Positions 56,937 through 64,000 of a stretch of 64,000 nucleotides of DNA are shown piece by piece. The notes beneath the pieces are model-generated. The model ran no database searches. It was given only the letters and a program-made list of their open reading frames with translations, and had not been told where the DNA came from. Each line of letters begins with the position of its first letter. Within the stretch, counting starts at the first letter, position 1. Source of the DNA: Litoribrevibacter albus. GTDB taxonomy: Bacteria; Pseudomonadota; Gammaproteobacteria; Pseudomonadales; Litoribrevibacteraceae. The position numbers were made by a program, and so were the translations under genes. The stretch spans positions 558,001 to 622,000 of the forward strand of contig NZ_BSNM01000016.1 in NCBI RefSeq assembly GCF_030159995.1, read 5' to 3'.

Positions 56937-58847
56937 ATGAAGGAACATGATCAGTCTCACGAGACTCAGGAGCACGGGCAATTTGCGCTGTTAAAGACAC
57001 GACGCTTTTTACCCTATTTTCTCACTCAGGCGTTGGGTGCGTTTAACGATAATGTGTATAAGTTTGCTCTTATACAAATAGTGACGTTCGGGCTATTCAG
57101 TTCTGTTGCTGATATAGACAAGAACTTTATTACTAATCTGGCAGCAGGTTTATTTATCCTTCCATTCTTTATCTTTTCTCCATTAGCCGGGCAGTTTGCG
57201 GATAAATACGAAAAGTCCCAGCTCATTCGTAAGATCAAGCTGTTTGAAATCGGCGTGATGGGCCTAGCCTGCTTCGCCATTTGGCAGGAATCCATTGCTG
57301 CTATGATCCTGCTGCTTTTCGCAATGGGGACTCAGTCGGCTTTCTTTGGACCTGTGAAGTTTTCCATTTTGCCTCAGAATTTGAATAAAGAAGAACTGGT
57401 GGGAGGTAATGCCTTGGTCGAGACCGGTACTTTTCTTGCCATATTATTAGGGACTATTGTTGCTGGTTATCTAGCTAGTGCAACTGATGTAAAAGTTACC
57501 CTTCCAATTGCGGTTGTTGTATTTGCAGTGTTGGGATACTTGGTATGTCGTAGCATTCCTAAAGCAGAAGCCCCTTCCCCTGAATTAAAAATTAACTGGA
57601 ATCCTGTAACAGAGTTGTCGGGTGTTTGGAAACGTACCTTGAAAAATAGACCCGTGTATTTGTCGATTATGGCAATTAGTTGGTTCTGGTTTATTGGTTC
57701 AAGTTATTTGACCCAATTTTCTAGCTTTACGAAAGATGTATTAAACGGGAATCCCGAAGTATCAACACTCTTATTGACCTTATTTTCCATTGGCATAGCA
57801 CTTGGCTCACTATTGTGTGAACGTTTATCGGGCCGGAAAATTGAGCTGGGTATTGTACCGATTGGTTCGATTGGAATGAGTGTCTTTGGTATTGACTTAT
57901 TTTTCGCAGTACCGGATGTTACAGCAGAGAACATCGGCGCGGTAGCCTTTATTCAAAACCCTGAAAACTGGCGTTTGATGATTGATTTATTGCTGATTGC
58001 TATGTTTGCCGGTTTGTATATTGTTCCTCTTAATGCGTTGATTCAGCAGCGTTCTAACGAGAAAGAGCGAGCTCAGGTGATTGCTGCTAGCAATATAATT
58101 GGCGCGTTATTTATGTTTGTTAGTGCTGGTATTGCGATGTTCTTTTTATCGGTACTAGAACTGTCTATCCCGGAATACTTCTGTGTCTTAGCGATTATGA
58201 ACCTGGTCGTCGCGGGTTATATTTACGCGCAAGTGCCGGAGTTTGTGTTGCGCTTCTGCATCTGGATTCTGTCTCATACTATGTACCGTGTCAGCCATAA
58301 AAATCTCGAGAATCTTCCCGATGAAGGTGCTGCTGTCATCGTAGCGAACCACGTCAGCTTTGTGGATGCACTATTGATTGCCGGTGCTTGTCGTCGTCCT
58401 CTGCGCTTTGTGATGGATAAGCCTATCTATGAAAGCAAAGGCTTAAATTGGTTCTTTAAATTAGCGAAGACGATTCCTATTACCTCTGAGCGCCGTGATC
58501 CGGCAGCGTATCAATCGGCGATGGATCAGGTCAGTCAGGCGTTGGCAGAGGGTGAAGTGGTGTGTATTTTCCCTGAAGGTCGTTTAACACGCGATGGTGA
58601 AATCGATACCTTCCGAAGAGGAATTGAATTGATTCTTGAACGCAACCCGGTGCCTGTACTTCCTGTGGCTTTACGTGGACTTTGGGGCTCATTCTTCAGT
58701 CATGGTAACGGTGCTGCACTCAAGAGTCGTCCTAAGCGTTTCTGGTCTAAGGTGGATATCTGGGCTGGTGATCTGTTGACTGCGGATCAGGTATCGGCAC
58801 CACTGCTGGAAAGCAAGGTGAAGGACTTGCGTGGTGATCTTGCTTAG
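56937..58847 (+). CDS. LplT-like MFS transporter fused to a PlsC-type acyltransferase
   Basis: The 636-residue protein combines an MFS domain (about 15-430) and a glycerophospholipid acyltransferase domain (about 445-630). The MFS part begins FLPYFLTQALGAFNDNVYKF, as in the lysophospholipid flippase LplT. The acyltransferase has ANHVSFVDALLIAGACRRPL (HX4D), FVMDKPIYESKGLNWFF and IFPEGRLTRDGEIDTFRRG. It resembles LplT-Aas fusions but stops before the acyl-ACP synthetase domain. It could flip and re-acylate lysophospholipids at the inner membrane. GGAGCATATT precedes the ATG. Confidence 0.87.
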   Translation: MKEHDQSHETQEHGQFALLKTRRFLPYFLTQALGAFNDNVYKFALIQIVTFGLFSSVADIDKNFITNLAAGLFILPFFIFSPLAGQFADKYEKSQLIRKIKLFEIGVMGLACFAIWQESIAAMILLLFAMGTQSAFFGPVKFSILPQNLNKEELVGGNALVETGTFLAILLGTIVAGYLASATDVKVTLPIAVVVFAVLGYLVCRSIPKAEAPSPELKINWNPVTELSGVWKRTLKNRPVYLSIMAISWFWFIGSSYLTQFSSFTKDVLNGNPEVSTLLLTLFSIGIALGSLLCERLSGRKIELGIVPIGSIGMSVFGIDLFFAVPDVTAENIGAVAFIQNPENWRLMIDLLLIAMFAGLYIVPLNALIQQRSNEKERAQVIAASNIIGALFMFVSAGIAMFFLSVLELSIPEYFCVLAIMNLVVAGYIYAQVPEFVLRFCIWILSHTMYRVSHKNLENLPDEGAAVIVANHVSFVDALLIAGACRRPLRFVMDKPIYESKGLNWFFKLAKTIPITSERRDPAAYQSAMDQVSQALAEGEVVCIFPEGRLTRDGEIDTFRRGIELILERNPVPVLPVALRGLWGSFFSHGNGAALKSRPKRFWSKVDIWAGDLLTADQVSAPLLESKVKDLRGDLA

Positions 58848-58862
58848 AGACGTTGAATCGTC

Positions 58863-58892
58863 GTTCGTCTGATCGATAACGATCAGGCGAAC
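58863..58892. terminator. Hairpin between converging acyltransferase and kinase genes
   Basis: GTTCGTCTGATCG pairs with CGATCAGGCGAAC around an ATAA loop. It begins 15 bp after the fusion-gene stop and overlaps the kinase stop codon. No long T-tract is present; it may serve both directions. Confidence 0.6.
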
Positions 58893-60634
58893 TGACCTAA
58901 GTGCATTTGAAGTGCTTGATACAGCGATTCCACTTTAAAGGGCTTGGATATAAAGCCGACCATACCCACCTCAAAGCAGGATTGCTGACTTTCAATGGTG
59001 CTGTTAGCGGTTAACGCGATGATTGGCATGGTATGCCCTAATGCTCGAATTTCCTGTGTTGCTTGCAGCCCGTCTTTTTCAGGCATTTGTAAATCCATCA
59101 GAATCAGGTCAAAGTGATCAATAGCCACCGCTTTGACCGCTTCATCTCCGTTACTGGCAAGCGTCACTTGCAGACCCAGTTTCTTCAGCATCGCGTTGGC
59201 AATTTTCTGATTCACCGGATTATCTTCAACCAATAGCACTTTTCCCTTCAGCAACATTGGTTCTTGAACCAAATCTTCTGAGATTTGATAAGTCTCACCT
59301 GCTCGTGCCGGAATGTAAGGGATGGATAATGTGAAGGTGCTGCCTTGAGCGACCTGACTTTTCACTGTTAGTTCGCCACCCAGGACTTCCGCCAGTTTCT
59401 TACTGATAGCCAGCCCAAGCCCGGACCCTCCAAAACGTCGGCTGATGGAAGAGTCTTCCTGGCCAAAGGGGTGGAAAATGGCTTCGTGTTTATCTTCCGC
59501 AATTCCAATGCCTGTATCTGTAACCGCTATGATCAGGTTGTCGTTGGTGACTTTTAACGTGACTGAGACACTGCCTTCTTGTGTAAATTTGATGGCGTTA
59601 CTGATCAGATTTAACAGCACTTGTCGAAGCTTGTTTGGGTCGCCGAGGACCACAAGTGTCAGTGGTTCATTCTCATCTACTTGGTGTTCAACGTTAAAGG
59701 TAAGAGTAAGCTGTTTATTCTTTGCTTGAGCGTTATAAATAGACGTAACCGAGCGAACCAGGCTCACAACATCGAACGGAACTTGCTCTACCACATGGCG
59801 TTCTGATTCCATGCGACTGTAATCTAATACGTCGTTAATTTGGGCTAGCAGCGCTTCTGATGACTGCTCCAGAGTCTTCATTAAGTCTTTGCATTCGCTG
59901 ATGTCTTCAGAGGTTCGCATGAGTTGAATACTGCCAATGATGCCATTCAGTGGCGTACGAATTTCATGACTCATATTGGCAAGGAACAAACTTTTCGCTT
60001 CACTGGCCTTTTCCGCCGTAATACGTAAACGCTTACTGCGCTGAAACTCTCGGTACAGCACCCAGGTCAGGACGAAAATCACCAGTCCCAGTGAGAGAAT
60101 TAAAATACGGGTGAGGTAATAAGTGTCCAGTACCTGCTGAGATACTTCATGAAAGTTTTGATAACTGCGTTGAAAGATCTCTCTGATTCTGTGTTTGTAC
60201 TCATCTGCCCAAGCAAGGTTTACCGAATGAAATTGAGCGGCATAGGCCGGTGTCATTTGATAGAGCTCATCTTCATGAGAAGAGAGGTAAGACTGAATGT
60301 TTCTCAGATAGCGGTAAGACGTTTGATCGTACCTTTTCAACTCCTGGCCGGCTACCCCGCCCACCAAAATATCGGTTCGGTTCCAGAGTAATTCCAATTT
60401 AAATATAACTTTGGCTCGGTTCTCGTCCGTTGATTGATATACGTACTCAATCAAGGCGCTGTTTAACCGTTCTATTTCCAGCTGGAATTGAGATAAATGC
60501 CAAGGCCGGTTGTCGTTCACCTGATCTGAATATTGATGTACTTCATTGGAGATACGAATAAAGATGACAGATAACCAAAGGGTTACTGTAAACAGGATAA
60601 AAAACCAAAAGTTAATGAAATTAAAGCGCTTCAT
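58883..60634 (-). CDS. Hybrid sensor histidine kinase with receiver domain
   Basis: The 583-residue protein has two membrane segments (about 8-27 and 175-194) enclosing a helical periplasmic region of about 145 residues. A HisKA domain follows (FLANMSHEIRTPLNG, His223), then HATPase_c (NLISNAIKFTQEGS, ITDTGIGI-like, GGSGLGLAISKKLAEVLGGE). A C-terminal receiver domain starts LLVEDNPVNQKIANAMLKKL and has the phospho-Asp in LILMDLQMPEKDG. No separate response regulator is adjacent. It follows the small molybdopterin-fold protein gene by 33 bp, which suggests that the latter delivers the signal. Confidence 0.93.
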   Translation of the reverse strand: MKRFNFINFWFFILFTVTLWLSVIFIRISNEVHQYSDQVNDNRPWHLSQFQLEIERLNSALIEYVYQSTDENRAKVIFKLELLWNRTDILVGGVAGQELKRYDQTSYRYLRNIQSYLSSHEDELYQMTPAYAAQFHSVNLAWADEYKHRIREIFQRSYQNFHEVSQQVLDTYYLTRILILSLGLVIFVLTWVLYREFQRSKRLRITAEKASEAKSLFLANMSHEIRTPLNGIIGSIQLMRTSEDISECKDLMKTLEQSSEALLAQINDVLDYSRMESERHVVEQVPFDVVSLVRSVTSIYNAQAKNKQLTLTFNVEHQVDENEPLTLVVLGDPNKLRQVLLNLISNAIKFTQEGSVSVTLKVTNDNLIIAVTDTGIGIAEDKHEAIFHPFGQEDSSISRRFGGSGLGLAISKKLAEVLGGELTVKSQVAQGSTFTLSIPYIPARAGETYQISEDLVQEPMLLKGKVLLVEDNPVNQKIANAMLKKLGLQVTLASNGDEAVKAVAIDHFDLILMDLQMPEKDGLQATQEIRALGHTMPIIALTANSTIESQQSCFEVGMVGFISKPFKVESLYQALQMHLGQFA

Positions 60635-60667
60635 TCGTAATCAAATTCTGAGTTGAAATGGATGAGA

Positions 60668-61135
60668 CTAATGAAACGATAGCTCAGTTAATTGCCAAAT
60701 TGACCAATCCTGATATTTCCGTTCGATCAAATGGGGGTGATCACTCCAAGGGAAAATGATCCAAAAGGGCCCTTTATTTCGAACTTTCATCGGCTCGCCA
60801 TTAACATGTGACACTATGAAGGCGCCTGCTGCTAGAGCTTGGTTTAAGTTAATCTCAACCTCATAGTCATTCAGTGCTTTGGCATAAGCTTTGGTTGCAT
60901 GAATATCAAAATGTTTCATGAGCGAGGCGATACTGATACCTGAAAATACCTGAGGTTTGTCGGTCCACGGCGTGATAGTTGTCAGTGTATCGTGTGTAAG
61001 ATCTTTCAGTTGTGCCTGGGAGAGGACATGACTCTCATTCTCATAATTAACGGTAAGCTCATAACCATAACTCACCATACTGATGAGGGAAAAAACGACG
61101 ATGCTACTTATAAAACGAAGTGTTTGTTGAATCAC
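60668..61135 (-). CDS. Small exported molybdopterin-oxidoreductase-fold protein, likely sensor partner
   Basis: The 155-residue protein starts at GTG 61135 with AGGGG seven bases upstream and has a signal peptide (LRFISSIVVFSLISMVSYGY). The remainder resembles the sulfite-oxidase-type molybdopterin domain in short form: FSGISIASLMKHFDIHATKA, LNDYEVEINLNQALAAGAFI, SHVNGEPMKVRNKGPFWIIF and PWSDHP. No cysteine is present in the mature part, so the Mo-ligating Cys of real enzymes is missing. Position directly before a hybrid kinase suggests a periplasmic ligand-binding role. Confidence 0.72.
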   Translation of the reverse strand: MIQQTLRFISSIVVFSLISMVSYGYELTVNYENESHVLSQAQLKDLTHDTLTTITPWTDKPQVFSGISIASLMKHFDIHATKAYAKALNDYEVEINLNQALAAGAFIVSHVNGEPMKVRNKGPFWIIFPWSDHPHLIERKYQDWSIWQLTELSFH

Positions 61136-61261
61136 CGTAATCCCCTATTGAATAAATGATGTCAGGACGAGTTACTAACCGGCCTGCTTTGGCAGGCGAT
61201 TTTAATAAGGTTTTATTAGATGAGTATATAGAAAATTGAGCGCTTGGTTGAATTTCTTATG

Positions 61262-62185
61262 TTATTCAGCTGAAAGGCAATCCAAAATCAGTTTGCGGAA
61301 CCAACGTTGTTCACTGGGTTTGTGTTGCCGTTGATGCCATATGATTTTATAGCTGAAAGACGGTGCATCCAGCTCGCTAGGGATATCTAATGGAACCACT
61401 CCGAAGCGATTAAAGACCTCTTCGTTGTAGCCTCGCCCACCTAGCATGATGTGATCGGTATGTTGAAGTGTCAGAAAGGCACTGTTGAGGTTATGAGTTT
61501 CAAACACAATATTACGTTGACGGCCAAGGCGCTCAAGGGCTTCTCTGTCCTTATGTTGTGTGTCATTAAACTCGGAAACAACCATCTTTATGAAAGGATA
61601 AGAAAGATATTCGTCCAGAGTAATCTTGTCTTTCTTTGTTAGTGGGTGACCTTTTCTAACCAAAATGCAGGGGTTGATCCGAGCAAAAACATGCTCATAG
61701 AAGTTTGCGCGCTCGACATCAACGATGTTCACCGCCAAATCCAATTGACCTACGCTGAGTTCATCCATGCTGTCTTTGGTCCAGGGAACCACCTGAACTT
61801 TTACATTGGGTGCGGTGCGATTAAGAATGCTCATTAATTGTGGGCAAATGCGCGCAGCGAGGTTGTCCATCAGGGAGATCCGAAAGGTTCGGTCACATCG
61901 TTGGGGGTCAAATTCCGGTGGATCAAGTAATTGTTTCAGTTGCTCCAGGGTATCGTAGAGTGATTCTCTGAGACTTAAGGCCCGTTCGGTGGCTTGGATG
62001 CCATGGGGGGTGCGAAAGAACAGCTCTTCACCAAACATGTCTTTGAGTCGTGCCATCATCTTACTCATGGCGGACTGAGTAACATACATACGCTCAGCTG
62101 CACGAGAGACATTTTCCTCTTCTAGCAACACTTGGAATGCCACTAACAGTTTGATGTCGTATCGAGCCAGTTCTTCCAGTTTCAT
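61262..62185 (-). CDS. LysR-family transcriptional regulator
   Basis: The 307-residue protein has the LysR helix-turn-helix at about residues 5-65 (LLVAFQVLLEEENVSRAAER, MYVTQSAMSKMMARLKDMFG, EELFFRTPHGIQATERALSL). A two-lobed effector domain follows (RTFRISLMDNLAARICPQLM, VGQLDLAVNIVDV). LysR proteins usually control a divergent neighbour, but the next gene upstream (62355) runs in the same direction. The start codon lies inside an 18-bp tandem duplication and no Shine-Dalgarno sequence is visible ahead of it. The target is unknown. Confidence 0.93.
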   Translation of the reverse strand: MKLEELARYDIKLLVAFQVLLEEENVSRAAERMYVTQSAMSKMMARLKDMFGEELFFRTPHGIQATERALSLRESLYDTLEQLKQLLDPPEFDPQRCDRTFRISLMDNLAARICPQLMSILNRTAPNVKVQVVPWTKDSMDELSVGQLDLAVNIVDVERANFYEHVFARINPCILVRKGHPLTKKDKITLDEYLSYPFIKMVVSEFNDTQHKDREALERLGRQRNIVFETHNLNSAFLTLQHTDHIMLGGRGYNEEVFNRFGVVPLDIPSELDAPSFSYKIIWHQRQHKPSEQRWFRKLILDCLSAE

Positions 62186-62219
62186 GATGATAGTTACGTG
62201 TATGATGATAGTTACGTGT
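62184..62219. repeat. Perfect tandem duplication of 18 bp at the lysR start
   Basis: ATGATGATAGTTACGTGT occurs twice back to back (62184-62201 and 62202-62219). The first copy overlaps the initiation codon of the LysR gene on the minus strand, so the duplicated DNA forms its translation-initiation region. Confidence 0.9.
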
Positions 62220-62354
62220 ATGAAGAGAGATTCATTAATTTAGAATAAGTTGGCGCAGTTTGACAGACCTGTGATGCGAATCAGCTTCGTTGTTCTGATC
62301 CATCAAAGGCTGCGCCTGATCTTGCTAGTCGTTGAGGATAATGAACTCAAACCC

Positions 62355-63803
62355 TTATGGCCGTGTTTCTAAACAACGTAATTCTATATCACACTCTACT
62401 GGTGACGGAGCCGCTTTCCAACGGGTTACGAAAGCGTTGGCCATTTGAGGGTCTTTAATCAACAAATTCCTGATATATTTTATTGTCGATTTATTATCTA
62501 CAAAGATTATATCTTCATCGATGTCGGTATAGGCTAATAAAGTAATTGTGTCTTCATTAGGGAAGGCTTCAGATAGTTTGTTGGGTAGATGGATCGTCAG
62601 TGTGTCAGCTTTGTCATCGTGCGTTTCGATTTCCCATGTAGCTAAGATAGGGTCATAGCCTTCAGGTGTTAAGGTTACGGTGTTTTCGGAAAACTCCATC
62701 CGGGTAAAAATCTGAATTGGTACGTTGATGTTTCGTTTACTTTGAATATCCCGTAAGTGATACCAGGTGTGACCGCTAAATAGTTCTGCGGTTAAGTCCA
62801 TTCCGTAAGTATCGTTTGGAATCTCTACTGGGAGGTAAGCGTAAGGCTGATCTCGTTCATCAAATGCCAAGATTAAGTTGTCAGATTGATAAAACACCTC
62901 ATGGTAATACTCATCGCCAAATAGTAGTCGATTATCGTTAAACTCATAAGGTGATGGCGCACGCAGAATACCGCTGACTTTACCGTCTTCAAAGATGATC
63001 TCTTCGTTTATCTCAGAGTCTTCCGATACCCGGTTAAGCGCATCCAGTCTCCAGTCTCTCCGGGCAAACAAGGCTTCAATGGAGTTATCTACCGAGCTTA
63101 CGGTTGCCCCGGTTTCCGATAAGTTAAAGCGAATTGTATCGAGATCCGTGTTCAGGTTCTGCTGATTGGTAAGCTCTGTTTTAAAACTATTCACCAGGTT
63201 GTTAAAGCTTGCTGTATCCAACTCATCCAACTGAGATACGATACTGCGAGCAAATAAATGTGCCTGACGTGCTTCATCGGCAAGCGCCGCATCTGTCTTT
63301 AAATCAACGTAGTTGGCTGACACAACTGCTTCTCGTACACCCAATAACGCGGCTAAGTCTGCCATGGTCATGTTCAGTTGTTTTGCCAGTGTGGTAAAGG
63401 GTGTTACTACATCAGAACCTGCTTCGGCGATGAGTTCATAAGAGCTGCTGATCATGCCAATCTGGTCGGCATCATTCGTTTCACCAGCAATAATACGGGC
63501 AATAATCGGGTAGTCGGCATCCTCGTCCGAAATGGTGATCTTACCCTCGGCATCGGTTGCGTCAGCTAGTGTTTCGCCTGTATCACAGGTGGAGTTACGG
63601 TTGCGATCGATACAGATTTGGGCGTTTTCCAGGTAGCCGTCAATTACGGTTACTTCGCTGCCTGAGGGGGCTGGTGGCGTTGGAGTACCGCCATCGTTGC
63701 TTGAGCCGCCACCTCCGCCGCCACCACATCCGGCCAGAGCCAGAGCTGACGTTAAAGCGAGGGTTTTAAAAGGGGCGGTGATAGGGAATAAATAGGCTTT
63801 CAC
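62355..63803 (-). CDS. Acidic lipoprotein with poly-glycine linker, unknown function
   Basis: The 482-residue product starts at GTG 63803, with AAGGA about ten bases upstream. A signal peptide ends in a lipobox (LTSALALAGC), followed by a run of seven glycines and a Ser/Pro/Thr linker. Next comes a region like carboxypeptidase-regulatory or SdrD-B repeats (VIDGYLENAQICIDRNRNST, CDTGETLADATDAEGKITIS), which often binds calcium. A helical section and a beta-rich C-terminus follow. The two C-terminal cysteines (VECDIELRCLE) may pair. It is probably an outer-membrane lipoprotein. Confidence 0.7.
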   Translation of the reverse strand: MKAYLFPITAPFKTLALTSALALAGCGGGGGGGSSNDGGTPTPPAPSGSEVTVIDGYLENAQICIDRNRNSTCDTGETLADATDAEGKITISDEDADYPIIARIIAGETNDADQIGMISSSYELIAEAGSDVVTPFTTLAKQLNMTMADLAALLGVREAVVSANYVDLKTDAALADEARQAHLFARSIVSQLDELDTASFNNLVNSFKTELTNQQNLNTDLDTIRFNLSETGATVSSVDNSIEALFARRDWRLDALNRVSEDSEINEEIIFEDGKVSGILRAPSPYEFNDNRLLFGDEYYHEVFYQSDNLILAFDERDQPYAYLPVEIPNDTYGMDLTAELFSGHTWYHLRDIQSKRNINVPIQIFTRMEFSENTVTLTPEGYDPILATWEIETHDDKADTLTIHLPNKLSEAFPNEDTITLLAYTDIDEDIIFVDNKSTIKYIRNLLIKDPQMANAFVTRWKAAPSPVECDIELRCLETRP

Positions 63804-63902
63804 TGGACGTAATCCTTGTCATAAATGGAATTAGTTTATTCCTGAGCGTTATATGGATTGTCATCCTCATTGAACGCTGTAGTCAGGTCAATGCACAAAT
63901 AA

Positions 63903-63917
63903 GAATAATAATTATTC
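63903..63917. promoter_or_regulatory. AT-rich palindrome upstream of the lipoprotein gene (Fur-box-like)
   Basis: GAATAATAATTATTC is a perfect 15-bp palindrome about 100 bp upstream of GTG 63803. By eye, the surrounding 19 bp match about 12 positions of the Fur consensus GATAATGATAATCATTATC. Control by Fur is only a suggestion. Confidence 0.35.
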
Positions 63918-63942
63918 AGTTGATTAACGGATGTAGGACTTA

Positions 63943-63958
63943 TTGATCAATTGATCAA
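63943..63958. repeat. Doubled 8-bp palindrome TTGATCAA
   Basis: TTGATCAA occurs twice in tandem, making a 16-bp palindrome near the window end. Purpose unknown; it may be an operator. Confidence 0.4.
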
Positions 63959-64000
63959 AAAGGATAGAGAGCTTAGATCGAAGAAAGTTCAAAAAGCGCC

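Overview
The window is a chromosomal replication-origin region of a Gram-negative gammaproteobacterium. Support comes from the order yidC-rnpA-rpmH, dnaA-dnaN-recF-gyrB, glyQS, def-fmt-rsmB-trkA-trkH and dprA-tsaC-hemF-aroE. Lipobox proteins, periplasmic binding proteins and a Trk potassium system suggest a marine member of the Oceanospirillales/Alteromonadales-Pseudomonadales neighbourhood. Genus is not assigned. There is no sign of phage, insertion sequences, CRISPR, tRNA or rRNA.

Region by region. (1) 1-8 kb, minus strand: the start of yidC, then rnpA and rpmH. About 7.3 kb of non-canonical cargo follows before dnaA: a hotdog thioesterase, an ECF sigma factor with a putative membrane anti-sigma factor, and an arginine-succinyltransferase-like cluster (aruF, aruG, astD-like, astC). 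The AstD-like protein has lost two of the usual aldehyde dehydrogenase catalytic residues. (2) 8-16.3 kb, plus strand: a candidate oriC with DnaA boxes, dnaA with a very long linker, and dnaN. A secreted family I lipase, insulated by terminators, then interrupts the usual dnaN-recF junction, followed by recF and gyrB. (3) 16.3-27.2 kb, minus strand: plsC, glyS/glyQ, a small barrel-like protein, trkH/trkA, rsmB, fmt and def. (4) 27.4-35.2 kb, plus strand: a LysM protein, dprA, tsaC, hemF, aroE, a binding protein, and a PstS-like/OmpA fusion preceded by a Pho-box-like repeat. (5) 35.3-38.3 kb, minus strand: a gamma-carbonic-anhydrase-like protein and two tandem Cache sensors without output domains. 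(6) 38.5-46.4 kb: prlC, a YheV-like zinc ribbon, an alpha/beta hydrolase, and the zinc-uptake locus (zur-znuC-znuB plus a MATE transporter, divergent from znuA) around a clear Zur box. (7) 46.5-53.3 kb, plus strand: a TPR protein, a 35-codon small ORF with its own terminator, a UbiF-type hydroxylase with an FNR/Anr-like site, and a nitric oxide detoxification cluster (glycine-zipper protein, hmp, small membrane protein, norR) preceded by NorR-type palindromes and a sigma-54-like promoter. (8) 53.3-64 kb: a binding protein, a di-heme peroxidase lipoprotein, a TetR gene with duplicated operators driving an LplT/acyltransferase fusion, a hybrid histidine kinase coupled to a small molybdopterin-fold periplasmic protein, a LysR regulator, and a lipoprotein.

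A recurring feature is short tandem repeats of 15-18 bp, two to five units each, between genes or at gene starts: positions 28675, 35264, 46440, 54209, 54361 and 62184. They have different sequences but a similar design. The most promising biology is the NorR/sigma-54 architecture in front of a glycine-zipper protein and hmp, the active-site-divergent AstD cluster next to the origin, the Pho-box-linked PstS-OmpA fusion, the tandem Cache pair and the small ORF at 47.7 kb. Promoter, operator and start-site calls were made by eye.
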